Counted from the stretch's first letter, positions 32,569 to 42,370 are shown. The stretch is 64,000 nucleotides of DNA from Saprospiraceae bacterium (GCA_016714985.1 JADKBS010000007.1:186001-250000), one strand, 5' to 3'. The notes: generated by a model from the sequence alone, not told the origin. Numbers and translations are program-made.

Positions 32569-34112
32569 ATGACCAAGACAATAGATAAAATAGAACTCCG
32601 CTTCCTCCAAATCTCCGACTACGAATCCTTGAAAACACTGATGCAGGAATCCTACTCCGGCATGAAGGACAGCTACTGGCCGGAGGAGACCATTGCGACG
32701 CTCATCGAGAAATTCCCCGATGGGCAGGTGGCCATCACGGTGAACGACGAGGTGGTGGGATGCGCCCTCAGCATCATTGTCAACTACCAGAAGTTTGGAG
32801 ACAACCATACCTATCCCCAAATCTGTGGCGACAACTACTCCTTCGACACCCACGACGACGATGGCGACGTGCTCTACGGCATTGATGTTTTCATCAAAAG
32901 CAGCTACCGGGGTATGCGATTGGGCCGCCGAATTTACGACTACCGCAAGGAGCTTTGCGAGAACCTCAACCTAAAGGCCATCATTTTCGGTGGGCGGCTG
33001 CCCAACTACCACCTCCACGCCAAGGAGCTTTCCACGAAGGAGTACATCCAAGAGGTGAAGCTCAAAAAGATTTACGACCCCGTGCTCACCTTCCAGTTGT
33101 CCAACGACTTCCACGTAAAAAAAGTGATGCGGGGCTACCTGCCCGGCGACAAGGCCAGCAAGGACTACGCCTGCCTGCTTCAATGGGACAATATCTACTA
33201 TGAAGCTCCCTCCATTGGCACGCCCGTCAGCCAAAAGGAATACGTGCGGGTGGGCTTGGTGCAATGGCAGATGCGCCCCTACAACAGCCTTGAAGAACTC
33301 ATCGAACAGGCAGAGTATTTCATTGACGCCGTGAGTGGCTACCGCTGCGACTTCGTGCTGTTCCCTGAACTGTTCAACGCCCCGCTCATGGCCGCCTACA
33401 ACAAGTACAGCGAGTCGGAGGCCATTCGCCTGTTGGCCGATTTTTCCATCCCCATCCGTGACCGCTTCCAGGAACTGGCCATCAGCTACAATATCAATAT
33501 CATCACCGGCTCCATGCCCCATGTGGAAGACGACATACTGTACAACGTCGGCTACCTCTGCAAGCGCAACGGTGAATCCGAGCGGTTTGTGAAACTGCAC
33601 CCCACCCCCGACGAGGTGAAGGTCTGGGGCATGAGCGGTGGCAACGAGATAAAGACCTACGATACCGACTGCGGCAAAATAGGCATCCTCATCTGCTACG
33701 ACGTGGAGTTCCCCGAATTGGCCCGCATCCTCGCCGACCAGGGCATGAACATCCTCTTCGTGCCCTTCCTCACCGATACCCAGAACGGCTACTCCCGGGT
33801 ACGGCACTGCGCCCAGGCCCGTGCCATCGAAAACGAGTGCTATGTTGCCTCGCTTACAGCGTTGGCAACCTGCCCAAGGTTCACAACATGGACATCCAGT
33901 TCAGCCAGTCCGTTGTGTTCACCCCCTGCGACTTCGCCTTCCCTACCACGGGCATCAAGGAAGAAGCCACGCCCAACACCGAGATGATTCTCATTTCCGA
34001 CCTTGATTTGGAATTGTTGAAGGAGCTGCACCGAAATGGGAGTGTGCAGAATTTGAGGGATAGGCGGAAGGATTTGTATGAGGTGAGGTGGCGGAAGCGG
34101 AGTGTGGATTAG
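32569..34112 (+). CDS. GNAT acetyltransferase - carbon-nitrogen hydrolase fusion (apparent frameshift near 33865)
   Basis: ATG 32569 starts MTKTIDKIELRFLQISDYESLKTLM. Residues about 5-215 are a GNAT domain (VVGCALSIIV, GIDVFIKSSYRGMRLGRRIYDYRKELCENLNL). About 225-510 are a nitrilase fold with triad Glu (FVLFPELFNAP), Lys (KLHPTPDEVK) and Cys (GILICYDVEFPE). This two-domain pairing is a known family of unknown substrate. After ENECYVA near 33850 the frame ends in unrelated text at 33987, while the expected C-terminus (SVGNLPKVHNMDIQFSQSVVFTPCDFAFPTTGIKEEATPNTEM) continues in another frame to 34112. One missing base explains this: mutation or sequencing error. Confidence 0.85.
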
Positions 34113-34158
34113 TGATTAATAAAGGGTTGAGGGCCAGCAAATGCTGACCCTCAACTTT

Positions 34159-37023
34159 TTATTCCTTCATATAAAACGTCTCCTCCACCGGCCTCAATAC
34201 CCGTTTCATCCACAGCGGCCTGCGAAGCCCATCTGGCCCAGGTGCAGGCCTTGCCATTTCGAGCCAGCGGCGATAGACCTCCATGGACTTCTTTGTGTCC
34301 ACGAAAATATCGCCATACTGGTCGCCCTCGTGTACGTTCTCAATCCTGACCTTCTGGTGCCAGCAATGCATCCCACTAATCGGGTCGGGGTGAACGGGGA
34401 AAGTGATGTTCTGGTGGACGCCGCCATCGCTCCAATAGATGCGGGACGAGTCCTTGTCTTCGCTCTTGAACGGGTGGATACCCTTTAGCTGCTTCATCTT
34501 ATAGCCGCCGTTGCCGTCGTTGTCAATCTGCACCGTGGCGGTTGCCCAGCGGTTGCCAGCAGGGTCGGCGGGGCGGCGCCAGCGGCCAAGGTGGTGCGAG
34601 CAGGCAACCACGCCGGGCTTCATGCCCTCGGTCACCCAGACCTTGTCCACGAAGTAGCCGATTTCGGTGTTGATGCGCAGGAGGTCGCCCGTTTTTACGC
34701 CGAATTTGGCGGCGTCCTGCGGGTGCATCCAAAGCGGGTTGCGGTTGGCGATTTCATAGAGCCACTTGGCATTGCCGCTGCGGGAGTGGATGAGCGTCGG
34801 GAGGCGGAACGTGGGCACGAGCGGGTAATCGCCCTTGCTGCGGTCCATTTCATCTTCGTGGATATGGCTTTTGATATACTGCGGAATGGCGTATTCCGGC
34901 CATTTCCAGTCCACCATCGTTTGGCTGAAGAACTCGTTTTTGCCGCTTGGCGTGGGGAAGCCCTCCACGGGTTTTCCTTCATGCACGATACCGACGGTCT
35001 TGCCTTTTTTCAATACCCGGCCATCGGCAGCGACCTCCGTTCCATCGAGTTCTTTGGCCGATAGTGGGCGTTTGTTTACTTCGTAAACACTTTCCTCCAC
35101 CACGAAGGCGCCATATTTGCGCATATAATCGAGTGCAGTCAAGCCTTCCTTGGCGGCGGCCTCCGGCAATCCCTTTGTTTCTTCGAAAATATAGCGGTAG
35201 TACTCGTCCACAGTGATACACTCGCCGGGGCGGTAAGGGCTTTCGAAGTGCTTGCGGATGCCCAACGAACCATCAGGGTCAATCCGCCACGAAAGCTGAA
35301 TCCAGAACTCGTCCTCCTCCCATACCTCGCCGGGGTTGACCTCGTAGGTGAACTGGAAGTTCTTGCCGTCCCGCCTCGCCTTTTCCCGAAGGACAGGTTG
35401 CCGGAAGGCTATCCAGATGCCGCTGTGTGTTTCGTAGGAATTCAGGTCGTGACGCTCGCTGGCCAGGCCCATCGGCAGCACGTAGTCGGCGAAATAGGCC
35501 GTCTCGCTCCAGACGGGAGTCAGGGCGGCGTGTAGTCCGAAGCATTTCTCGTCCTTGTAGGCGTCCATCCACATGAAGCCATCGGGGTAGGTCCAAACGG
35601 GATTGAACACTCGGCTGAAATACACGTCCATGAAGCCCCGGCCATCCTTTAGGAAGTGCGGCAGCAGGAAGCTCATCTCGAAATAGGCCAGCGGGTATTC
35701 CTTCGGGAAATGCAGTTCGTTCCAGAACTTCTGCGCCGGGGGATTGTCGAAGAAATGGGGGTGGAACTTGTTCCAGGTATTGGGCGATGTGCCGCCCACC
35801 GTGCCTACCGAACCAGTTATCACAGAGATGAAATGCAGTGCACGGGCCACTGCCCAACCGCCAAGGTTGCCGCTCCCGGCGCTTCGCCAGTTGTGCTGCG
35901 CAAAGCGGGTACCCGCCTCCCCGATGATACGGGCCACTTCCAGCGTCTGTGCGACGGGGATGCCCGTTTCTTGCTCCGCAAACTCAGGGGTGTACTCGGC
36001 GTACACCTCTATAAGTGTATCGATGAACGCCTCGAAGGTCTGCGGCTTCGTGGGATGCTCCGATTTCATGTAGGCGTCCCAGTTCGTCCATTGCTCCATA
36101 TAGGGGCGGTTGTACCAGCCTTTTTGCAAGAGGATACGGGCAATGGCCAAGAGCAATGCCGCCTCTGTGCCCGGGTAGGTGGGCAGCCATTCGTCGGCGA
36201 GGCTGGCGGTGTTGCTCAAACGAGGGTCGAGGACGATGAGCTTTGCGCCCTTCATCTTCGCCTCCATGATGCGCTGGGCATGCGGGTTAAAATAGTGCCC
36301 CGACTCCAAGTGCGCCGAAATGAGCAGGATGGCATGGGCATTGGCATGGTCGGGCGACGGGCGGTCGTGGCCGTACCAGATAGCATAGCCGAACCTCGCA
36401 CCCGACGAACAGATATTGGTGTGGGAATTGTGGCCGTCCACGCCCCAGCCTTTCAGTACCCGATCCATATAGCCCTCATGGCCTGGCCGACCAACGTGGT
36501 AGGCGATTTCGTTGTTCCGCCCTTCTTGGATGGCCTTTCGCATACGTCCGGCGATGTCGTCCAAGACGCTGTCCCAGGTCACCCGCTCCCATTGGCCGCT
36601 GCCCCGCTCCCCTACCCGCTTCATTGGGTACAAGATTCGGTCTGGGTCAGTTATCTGGTTGATGGTGGCCGGGCCTTTGGCGCAGTTGCGTCCCCGGCTA
36701 CCGGGGTGCCACGGGTTCCCCTCGAACTTGCGGACTTGGTTCGTCTCCTTATCAATGTACGCCAACATGCCACAAGCCGACTCGCAGTTGAAGCAAGTGG
36801 TTGGCACGATGGAGTAGGTTTTCTTCTCCTTCTTCGGCCAGGTCTTCGCCTCGTACTCCGTCCAGTCGTTCCACTGGTCGGGGGGCGGGTACTTGGACAA
36901 GTCACCCGGCTCGGTTAGGCTCTCGACGGACGGAGCATAGTCCTCCTCGCTATGGAGGTTGGGAATTAGGCCGATGCTTTCGGCCATTTTTTCGATGAAG
37001 GTTGGTTTGTGCTTGTAGCCCAT
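34159..37023 (-). CDS. Molybdopterin oxidoreductase catalytic subunit (SoeA/PsrA-like)
   Basis: A 954-residue protein of the DMSO-reductase superfamily. N-terminal [4Fe-4S] ligands fit C-x2-C-x3-C-x29-C (CFNCESACG ... GRNCAKG). Mo-bis-MGD binding regions follow (HTNICSSGARFGYAIW, LLISAHLESGHYFNPHAQRIMEAKMKGAKLIVLDPRLSNTA, AQHNWRSAGSGNLGGW) and the C-terminal cofactor-binding domain (PLWMHPQDAAKFGVKTGDLLRINTE). No twin-arginine signal is present, so it should stay on the cytoplasmic side. With the FeS-NrfD fusion and sulfide:quinone reductase encoded upstream, a SoeABC-type sulfite dehydrogenase is the best guess; polysulfide or thiosulfate chemistry is also possible. Confidence 0.85.
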   Translation of the reverse strand: MGYKHKPTFIEKMAESIGLIPNLHSEEDYAPSVESLTEPGDLSKYPPPDQWNDWTEYEAKTWPKKEKKTYSIVPTTCFNCESACGMLAYIDKETNQVRKFEGNPWHPGSRGRNCAKGPATINQITDPDRILYPMKRVGERGSGQWERVTWDSVLDDIAGRMRKAIQEGRNNEIAYHVGRPGHEGYMDRVLKGWGVDGHNSHTNICSSGARFGYAIWYGHDRPSPDHANAHAILLISAHLESGHYFNPHAQRIMEAKMKGAKLIVLDPRLSNTASLADEWLPTYPGTEAALLLAIARILLQKGWYNRPYMEQWTNWDAYMKSEHPTKPQTFEAFIDTLIEVYAEYTPEFAEQETGIPVAQTLEVARIIGEAGTRFAQHNWRSAGSGNLGGWAVARALHFISVITGSVGTVGGTSPNTWNKFHPHFFDNPPAQKFWNELHFPKEYPLAYFEMSFLLPHFLKDGRGFMDVYFSRVFNPVWTYPDGFMWMDAYKDEKCFGLHAALTPVWSETAYFADYVLPMGLASERHDLNSYETHSGIWIAFRQPVLREKARRDGKNFQFTYEVNPGEVWEEDEFWIQLSWRIDPDGSLGIRKHFESPYRPGECITVDEYYRYIFEETKGLPEAAAKEGLTALDYMRKYGAFVVEESVYEVNKRPLSAKELDGTEVAADGRVLKKGKTVGIVHEGKPVEGFPTPSGKNEFFSQTMVDWKWPEYAIPQYIKSHIHEDEMDRSKGDYPLVPTFRLPTLIHSRSGNAKWLYEIANRNPLWMHPQDAAKFGVKTGDLLRINTEIGYFVDKVWVTEGMKPGVVACSHHLGRWRRPADPAGNRWATATVQIDNDGNGGYKMKQLKGIHPFKSEDKDSSRIYWSDGGVHQNITFPVHPDPISGMHCWHQKVRIENVHEGDQYGDIFVDTKKSMEVYRRWLEMARPAPGPDGLRRPLWMKRVLRPVEETFYMKE

Positions 37024-37134
37024 TTGCGAATGTATATGGAATGGTGTTTGCCTATGAATAGACTCTCCTCAGTTGGTTGCGCTCATTGCTTTCCCCTCTA
37101 TTCATTCATCCATCAAACAAACAAGGTCATTAAA

Positions 37135-37859
37135 ATGAACTGCTCACTACGTCAGACTATCCTTGGCATCTTTTATTTGTTGCTGCCTGTTTTTGCCATT
37201 GCCCAAACAGGCGCGGGCCTCAGGTGCGCTCATGAACGATAACTTCACTTACAGCACCCTGATGAGGGACGACCTCCGTGCAAAGAACTATTTGCCGACA
37301 CTTGAACCGTATTCCAGTTATCCCAAATATCAACACCTAAATGGTGGCGGCAATGAAATGATTGCTGATGCTTCGGTCTTTTTAACAACGGGCGAAAACG
37401 CCATCTTGATTGGGTTTTCGGGCGCGTGTCAGGCATCGAAACCACTTTGGGGTAATGACGGAGAACCCTGTTCAACTTTCACTTAACACAGCCTTGATTG
37501 ATTTCACCGACCCGAACTTTCCAACCAACGGCAACGGTGCTCAGTATTCCCTTGGCAATAGGATGGCACTAAGGTGCGGCGATTTGAACCAAGACGGTAG
37601 AATCATTATTCAAGGCCCAGGCAATGATATTTTGAAGCTTTTCACCACTATCTTGTATCACCCAAATAACACCTCCCTACACGCTTCCTTCATTGCGAAA
37701 GGCTATTTTGAAGCCGATGCTAATCTAGATGGGAAGGCCATCTTTGCTGGAAAAGGGAATGAAAAAGCTGTATTGTACATAGCTACCAAAGAGGTTTTTA
37801 TCACACCTCCATTCGGAGTAATTCCTGAAATGTACGTGTTGCTTCAGCAGATTCCTTGA
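37135..37859 (+). pseudogene. Remnant of a secreted adhesin-like protein with dockerin-like calcium loops
   Basis: A signal peptide (MNCSLRQTILGIFYLLLPVFAIA) is followed, after a frame change near 37210, by NDNFTYSTLMRDDLRAKNYLPTLEPY and ASVFLTTGENAI, then after another change near 37405 by RVRHRNHFGVMTENPVQLSL and two calcium-loop-like units (CGDLNQDGRIIIQGPGND, ADANLDGKAIFAGKGNE), ending VLLQQIP. This order matches the C-terminal region of large Saprospirales surface proteins, but about 45 residues that normally lie before the RHRNH segment are missing and two frame changes break it. It lies on the plus strand between two minus-strand genes of the sulfur cluster. Confidence 0.7.
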
Positions 37860-37955
37860 CCTATCATTCAACCTATTGCCCTCGAAAAACACTTTTGTCA
37901 ATCTGTTCTCAAATAAAGCGGCGACCCCTTCAAGTGATGGTACCACCGATGTTAT

Positions 37956-39194
37956 TTACGCCCTTCCTTGCAGGATGCGATTCCAATACAGCCAAGGCAA
38001 CACCTTCGTTTTCAGCATCCACATGCTCCATCGCTCCTTGCTCTGGTCGAACGGGAAGGTTTCCATAGGGTTGTTGTCGTAGTCAAATTCGGCGAGCACG
38101 AGCTTGCCATAGCCAGTCACCAGCGGGCATGAGCCGTAGCCGGTGTATTTGGCGTCCAATGATCCCCCATTTTTCACATGGAGCAAGTTCTCGACCAGAA
38201 CAGGCGCTTGTTTGCGGATAGCGGCCCCAGTCTTGGCGTTGGGGGTGTTGGCCACGTCGCCGCAACTGAAAACATTTGGGTAACGCTTGTGCTGCAAAGT
38301 GTGCTTGTCAACATCCACCCAGCCCATGAAGCTGGTGGTGTGCTGGCCCGGCATACAAGGCGTTCCTGAATTGGCGTCAATTTCAAGGATGGAAAGCGGG
38401 CTATCCTTGATGAAATCCGGTGCGCTCTGCGGCGGTGTCACGTGAATCATGTCGAAAGACTGCTCGATGCGCTCGCCATGCTCGTTTTCAAACCATGCTT
38501 TTTTCGCAGGGCCGTCAATCTCGACGAGGTTGTGCTTGAAATGCGTTTGAATCTTGTAGCGGGCAATGACCTCGTTCAGCGTATCGGCATATTTTTTCAC
38601 CCCGAAAATGATGCCGCCACCGGAGTAGAAATGGATGTTCGACTTGGGCTGGAGGCCGTTCTTGAGTATATAGTCACCAGCGAGGTACATGATTTTTTGC
38701 GGGGCACCACCACATTTGATAGGGGTGTTCGGGTTGGTGAAAATGGCGTTTCCACCCTTGAAATTGCGGAGCAACTCCCAGGTGTAGGGTGCATAGTCAA
38801 CGAGGTAATTGGACGTAACCCCGTTTTTGCCGAGCGTCTCTTTCAGCCCCTTTACCTTATGCCAGTCCAACTGGATGCCTGGTACGACCACCATGTAATC
38901 ATAAGTGTGTTTATCCCCGCTCTTGCAGGTCACTTGGTTTTGCTCCGGCTGAAAGGTTGCTACGGAATCCTTAATCCAAGTCGTGCCCTTTGGGATGAAG
39001 TCTTTTTCGTTTTTGATAGTGTCGTTTACATCAAAAACTCCGCCACCAACCAGCGTCCAAGCGGGCTGGTAGTAGTGCTTTTCAGAAGGTTCGATTATGC
39101 CGATTTTCAGGGAACTATCCTTTATCAGCAGCTTGGATGCAATTGACAGGCCAGCGTTTCCGCCGCCGATGATTAAGATTTGATGATGTGCCAT
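37956..39194 (-). CDS. sqr: Sulfide:quinone oxidoreductase family flavoprotein
   Basis: A 412-residue FAD enzyme. Dinucleotide fold ILIIGGGNAGLSIASKLL at the N-terminus; FYQPAWTLVGGG-like block (YYQPAWTLVGGGVFDVNDT); conserved cysteines in TPIKCGGAPQKIMYLAGDYIL (about residue 160) and GSCPLVTGYGKLVLAEFDY (about 355) that form the redox pair of SQR; VFSCGDVANTPNAKTGAAIRKQAPV for FAD. The C-terminal amphipathic stretch (SMWMLKTKVLPWLYWNRILQG) anchors it to the membrane. It oxidises sulfide and passes electrons to quinone, giving sulfane sulfur. It starts 71 bases after the FeS-NrfD gene on the same strand. Confidence 0.92.
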   Translation of the reverse strand: MAHHQILIIGGGNAGLSIASKLLIKDSSLKIGIIEPSEKHYYQPAWTLVGGGVFDVNDTIKNEKDFIPKGTTWIKDSVATFQPEQNQVTCKSGDKHTYDYMVVVPGIQLDWHKVKGLKETLGKNGVTSNYLVDYAPYTWELLRNFKGGNAIFTNPNTPIKCGGAPQKIMYLAGDYILKNGLQPKSNIHFYSGGGIIFGVKKYADTLNEVIARYKIQTHFKHNLVEIDGPAKKAWFENEHGERIEQSFDMIHVTPPQSAPDFIKDSPLSILEIDANSGTPCMPGQHTTSFMGWVDVDKHTLQHKRYPNVFSCGDVANTPNAKTGAAIRKQAPVLVENLLHVKNGGSLDAKYTGYGSCPLVTGYGKLVLAEFDYDNNPMETFPFDQSKERWSMWMLKTKVLPWLYWNRILQGRA

Positions 39195-39265
39195 GACTGA
39201 GTTGTTAATTTTTAAATGTTAGAGGCACAGGGTTGTTGGTCTGTTTCACAGACTGACAGTCCGTG

Positions 39266-40891
39266 TTATGAAAGCTGGATGCGCTGTGGCGCTTCCACCC
39301 AGATTTTTTCCGTAAAATAGATGCCGATGAGTGCCAACAGGCCACCAATTTGGACACCGTAACCCATGCCGGACAGCATGAGGATAAGCGGCAACAAATT
39401 GCCCATGATGACCACGCCCCACCAGAACAGCTGCTTATAACTGCCTTTGGTTATCATGTCTGCAGTCAGCTTGGCTTCTTGGGTCATGTGGGTGGTGGTA
39501 AGCTCTACGAACATAACTAAAAGGTTCACGGCAATTCCGATTACCATGACAGCTTTCAAATACGTCAACCACCCCTCGCTTGGAGCATCAATGAGCGCAA
39601 GGATGCCAAAGAATGCGGCACCAGCTACAAAGCTGTGAATCAGCATGTGCAAGGCAAGCACGGGGCTTTGCCAGAAATCACGGCCTTTTGCTTGCGCAAA
39701 AAGGTAGGCAGTATAAACGGCAGTGATGATGCCCGAAACTACCCCGAGTACTATGCCAATCTGGGTAAGCCAATCCAGTGCGAGAAAAGCACCTACCAAT
39801 GTTATCGTGAGCGCACCGCCGAAAATGGTCAGGGCGTACCCGCCCTTTACCAACCAGCTATTCCATTGTGGGCGAAGGATAACGTAAAGGAAGCGTTTGG
39901 GCTGGTCAAGGTCTTTGACCAAAAGGGCTGTTGTGATAATCAAGAAAAGCAACGAGGCAATTACTCCCACGAACAGCATCCCGACTGGTTCCAAGAAGGC
40001 AGTCTCAACTTTGAAGAAATTGAAATAAGCCAAACCCAAAACAGCAACCAAGAACACGCCTGCCGAAATCGCCTTCGTGAAAACATACCCGCTCACCTCC
40101 CATCCCCAAAGCAAGCCTTTGTTGGGTGCATCGTACACCCTTCTGGCGCCACCGTTGTTCATCAGCACGTCCACCGATTTTTGCGGAGCAACGATGCCTG
40201 TTGTCTTTTCATCGGCCAAGGCAGAAAGCAGGTCGCCGTTGTCGAAGGCAAGTTTTTCGGTTTGCTTCGCAAAATGGCCGACGCCACGGGTCTGTGCGCC
40301 CCAAAGGGTATAGTCCAACTTCTCAGTGGCAATGGGATTCAAGGAAGCTTCGTCTCCATCTATATAGAACAGGTTCGGATGGGTTCCCTTTGCTTCCCGA
40401 CGCACGGTAACTATCTCACGGCCAAGCAGTTGCGAGATTTCGGAATCAGGGTTGTCCATGTCGCCGGAAATGATGGCGTGCTCAGGGCAGACGTTCACGC
40501 AGGCAGGCTCCAGGCCGATATCCACCCGGTGGGCGCAGTAGTTGCACTTTGCTGCGGTGTGGGTATCGGGATCAATATAAAGGGCGTCGTAAGGACAAGC
40601 CTGCATGCACGATTTGCAGCCGATGCAGCGGTTTTTGTCGAAGTCCACGATGCCGTCGGGCCGGAAATATAGCGCCTCCACTGGGCAAATCTCTACACAA
40701 GGCGCATCGGTGCAGTGGTTGCAGCGCATGACAGAGAACATGCGGCGAGTGTGCGGAAACTCGCCTTTCTCGACTTGTTTGACCCAAGTTCGGAAGACAC
40801 CAACTGGCACTTCATGCTCCGATTTACAGGCGGTGGTGCAGGCGTGGCAGCCGATGCACTTGCGATTGTCTATGATAAACCCAAATTTCAT
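39266..40891 (-). CDS. Fusion of a four-cluster ferredoxin (PsrB/SoeB-like) with an NrfD/PsrC-type membrane subunit
   Basis: A 541-residue fused electron-transfer protein. Residues 1-190 have four [4Fe-4S] ligand sets: CIGCHACTTAC, CNHCTDAPCVEIC, CIGCKSCMQAC, CNYCAH...PACVNVC. After a linker, about 270-541 carry eight or so hydrophobic helices with the NrfD-family block LLVKDLDQPKRFLYVILRPQWNSWLVKGGYAL. In most complexes these are two proteins. The ferredoxin part would take electrons from the Mo subunit and the membrane part would hand them to the quinone pool. First gene of the sulfur cluster; an FNR-like palindrome lies 70 bases upstream. Confidence 0.9.
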   Translation of the reverse strand: MKFGFIIDNRKCIGCHACTTACKSEHEVPVGVFRTWVKQVEKGEFPHTRRMFSVMRCNHCTDAPCVEICPVEALYFRPDGIVDFDKNRCIGCKSCMQACPYDALYIDPDTHTAAKCNYCAHRVDIGLEPACVNVCPEHAIISGDMDNPDSEISQLLGREIVTVRREAKGTHPNLFYIDGDEASLNPIATEKLDYTLWGAQTRGVGHFAKQTEKLAFDNGDLLSALADEKTTGIVAPQKSVDVLMNNGGARRVYDAPNKGLLWGWEVSGYVFTKAISAGVFLVAVLGLAYFNFFKVETAFLEPVGMLFVGVIASLLFLIITTALLVKDLDQPKRFLYVILRPQWNSWLVKGGYALTIFGGALTITLVGAFLALDWLTQIGIVLGVVSGIITAVYTAYLFAQAKGRDFWQSPVLALHMLIHSFVAGAAFFGILALIDAPSEGWLTYLKAVMVIGIAVNLLVMFVELTTTHMTQEAKLTADMITKGSYKQLFWWGVVIMGNLLPLILMLSGMGYGVQIGGLLALIGIYFTEKIWVEAPQRIQLS

Positions 40892-40960
40892 GTATTCTTG
40901 GCTAGGTTCGTTATGTTTGATTTACAGGCGTAAAGCTGGTGGACAGTGGCGCAATATACC

Positions 40961-40974
40961 GTGACTTTCGTCAC
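40961..40974 (-). promoter_or_regulatory. FNR/CRP-like palindrome upstream of the sulfur cluster
   Basis: GTGAC-TTTC-GTCAC, a perfect 5-4-5 inverted repeat. On the minus strand it is followed by TATATTGC, close to a -7 box, and lies 70-83 bases before the FeS-NrfD start. The spacing suits a Crp/Fnr-family dimer; the regulator is not in the window. Confidence 0.5.
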
Positions 40975-41098
40975 TTTGAAGGTTTTGAAATATTTTTTAA
41001 GGCAAACTTTCGGTTACACCAAAGAAATAATCGAAAACCCTCCTAAAAAAAAATTAGGCTCGTACAATATAAAAGCGATGGAAAACCATTAATTTTCT

Positions 41099-41106
41099 TA
41101 CTTTTG
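41099..41106 (+). promoter_or_regulatory. -7 box of queA
   Basis: TACTTTTG, a full match to TAnnTTTG, 53 bases before the start codon. No clear -33 TTG. Confidence 0.45.
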
Positions 41107-41158
41107 CGGGCTTTTTAAAAATAGTTGCCTTTTCCTTCATAAAATTCCGTAAAATTCA

Positions 41159-42223
41159 ATGAGGACTAAACTGTCTCAATTCAATTACGAGCTTGACAAG
41201 AACCTGATTGCCCAACATCCCGCCCCGAACCGAGACGAGTCACGGCTCATGGTACTTCACCGAGATACCGGTAAAATCGAACATAAAATCTTCAAAGACC
41301 TGCTTGGCTATTTCGATGATGGCGATTCCATGATATTCAACAATACCAAGGTATTCGCTGCACGACTGTACGGCAAAAAAGAAAAGACAGGTGCCAAAAT
41401 CGAAGTGTTCCTGCTCCGTGAACTCAACGCCGACCAGCGCCTTTGGGACGTGCTTGTTGACCCCGCCCGCAAAATCCGGGTAGGCAACAAACTCTACTTC
41501 ATGGACGAAAAAGGCAACGAAATCCTGGTGGCCGAGGTGGTGGACAACACGACTTCCCGTGGCCGTACGATTCGCTTCCTATTCGACGGTACCGAAGAAG
41601 AGTACCGCAAAAACCTTGATTTCCTCGGCAATACACCGCTCCCAAAATACATTACCCGCAACGACGAGGAGATTGACCGTGATCGTTACCAGACCGTTTA
41701 TGCCAAAGAACTCGGTGCTGTGGCCGCTCCAACTGCTGGCCTCCACTTCAGCCGGGAACTGATGAAGCGCCTTGAAATCAAAGGGGTGAACTTCGCTGAG
41801 GTGACCTTGCACATTGGCCTCGGCACCTTTCGCACCATAGACGTAGAAGACCTTAGCAAGCATAAAATGGACGCCGAATACTTCAGGATACCGCAACAAG
41901 CGGCTGAGGTGGTCAACAAATCTAAGCTGGCTAACAAAAAAGTTTGCGCCGTAGGTACGACTTCCATGCGCACCATTGAGACCGCTGTCTCTGCTGAAGG
42001 CCTCTTGAAATCAGCAGAGGGTTGGACGAACCTTTTCGTTTACCCACCCTACGATTTCAGCATCGCCAACTCGATGGTAACCAATTTCCACCTGCCCAAA
42101 TCGAGCTTGCTCATCATGATATGTGCCTTCGGTGGCTACGAATTGGTGATGGAAGCATACGAGCAGGCCATAAAAGAACAGTATCGCTTTTTCAGCTATG
42201 GCGACGCCATGCTGATCCTATAA
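41159..42223 (+). CDS. queA: S-adenosylmethionine:tRNA ribosyltransferase-isomerase
   Basis: A 354-residue enzyme of full family length. Hallmarks: FNYELDKNLIAQHPAPNRDESRLMVLHR, MIFNNTKVFAARLYGKK, GNTPLPKYI, YQTVYAKELGAVAAPTAGLHFS, TLHIGLGTFRTI and TNFHLPKSSLLIMICAFGG. QueA transfers and isomerises ribose from SAM to preQ1 in tRNA, giving epoxyqueuosine. No other queuosine genes are in the window. Single gene, ended by a good terminator. Confidence 0.97.
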   Translation: MRTKLSQFNYELDKNLIAQHPAPNRDESRLMVLHRDTGKIEHKIFKDLLGYFDDGDSMIFNNTKVFAARLYGKKEKTGAKIEVFLLRELNADQRLWDVLVDPARKIRVGNKLYFMDEKGNEILVAEVVDNTTSRGRTIRFLFDGTEEEYRKNLDFLGNTPLPKYITRNDEEIDRDRYQTVYAKELGAVAAPTAGLHFSRELMKRLEIKGVNFAEVTLHIGLGTFRTIDVEDLSKHKMDAEYFRIPQQAAEVVNKSKLANKKVCAVGTTSMRTIETAVSAEGLLKSAEGWTNLFVYPPYDFSIANSMVTNFHLPKSSLLIMICAFGGYELVMEAYEQAIKEQYRFFSYGDAMLIL

Positions 42224-42255
42224 CCGATTTTAACAACATTACTCCCATTTGCAAT

Positions 42256-42297
42256 GCGGCCTTGTCACTTCGTGTGACGAGGCCGCTTCACTTTTGT
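42256..42297 (+). terminator. Terminator of queA
   Basis: GCGGCCTTGTCAC, loop TTCGT, GTGACGAGGCCGC, followed by a T-rich stretch. Confidence 0.8.
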
Positions 42298-42370
42298 TGG
42301 GAATTTTAGCAATTAGGTCAACGGGGAGGTAGGGTTGCCCCCCAACCAGTTCCCAAATTCCACCGCTCCC

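Noticed and set aside
35656..36918. Antisense open frame (420 codons) opposite the Mo oxidoreductase gene
   Set aside because: Shadow of a strongly conserved gene on the other strand; no domain motifs, no start context.
38442..39146. Antisense open frame opposite sqr
   Set aside because: Mirrors sqr codons; no independent evidence.
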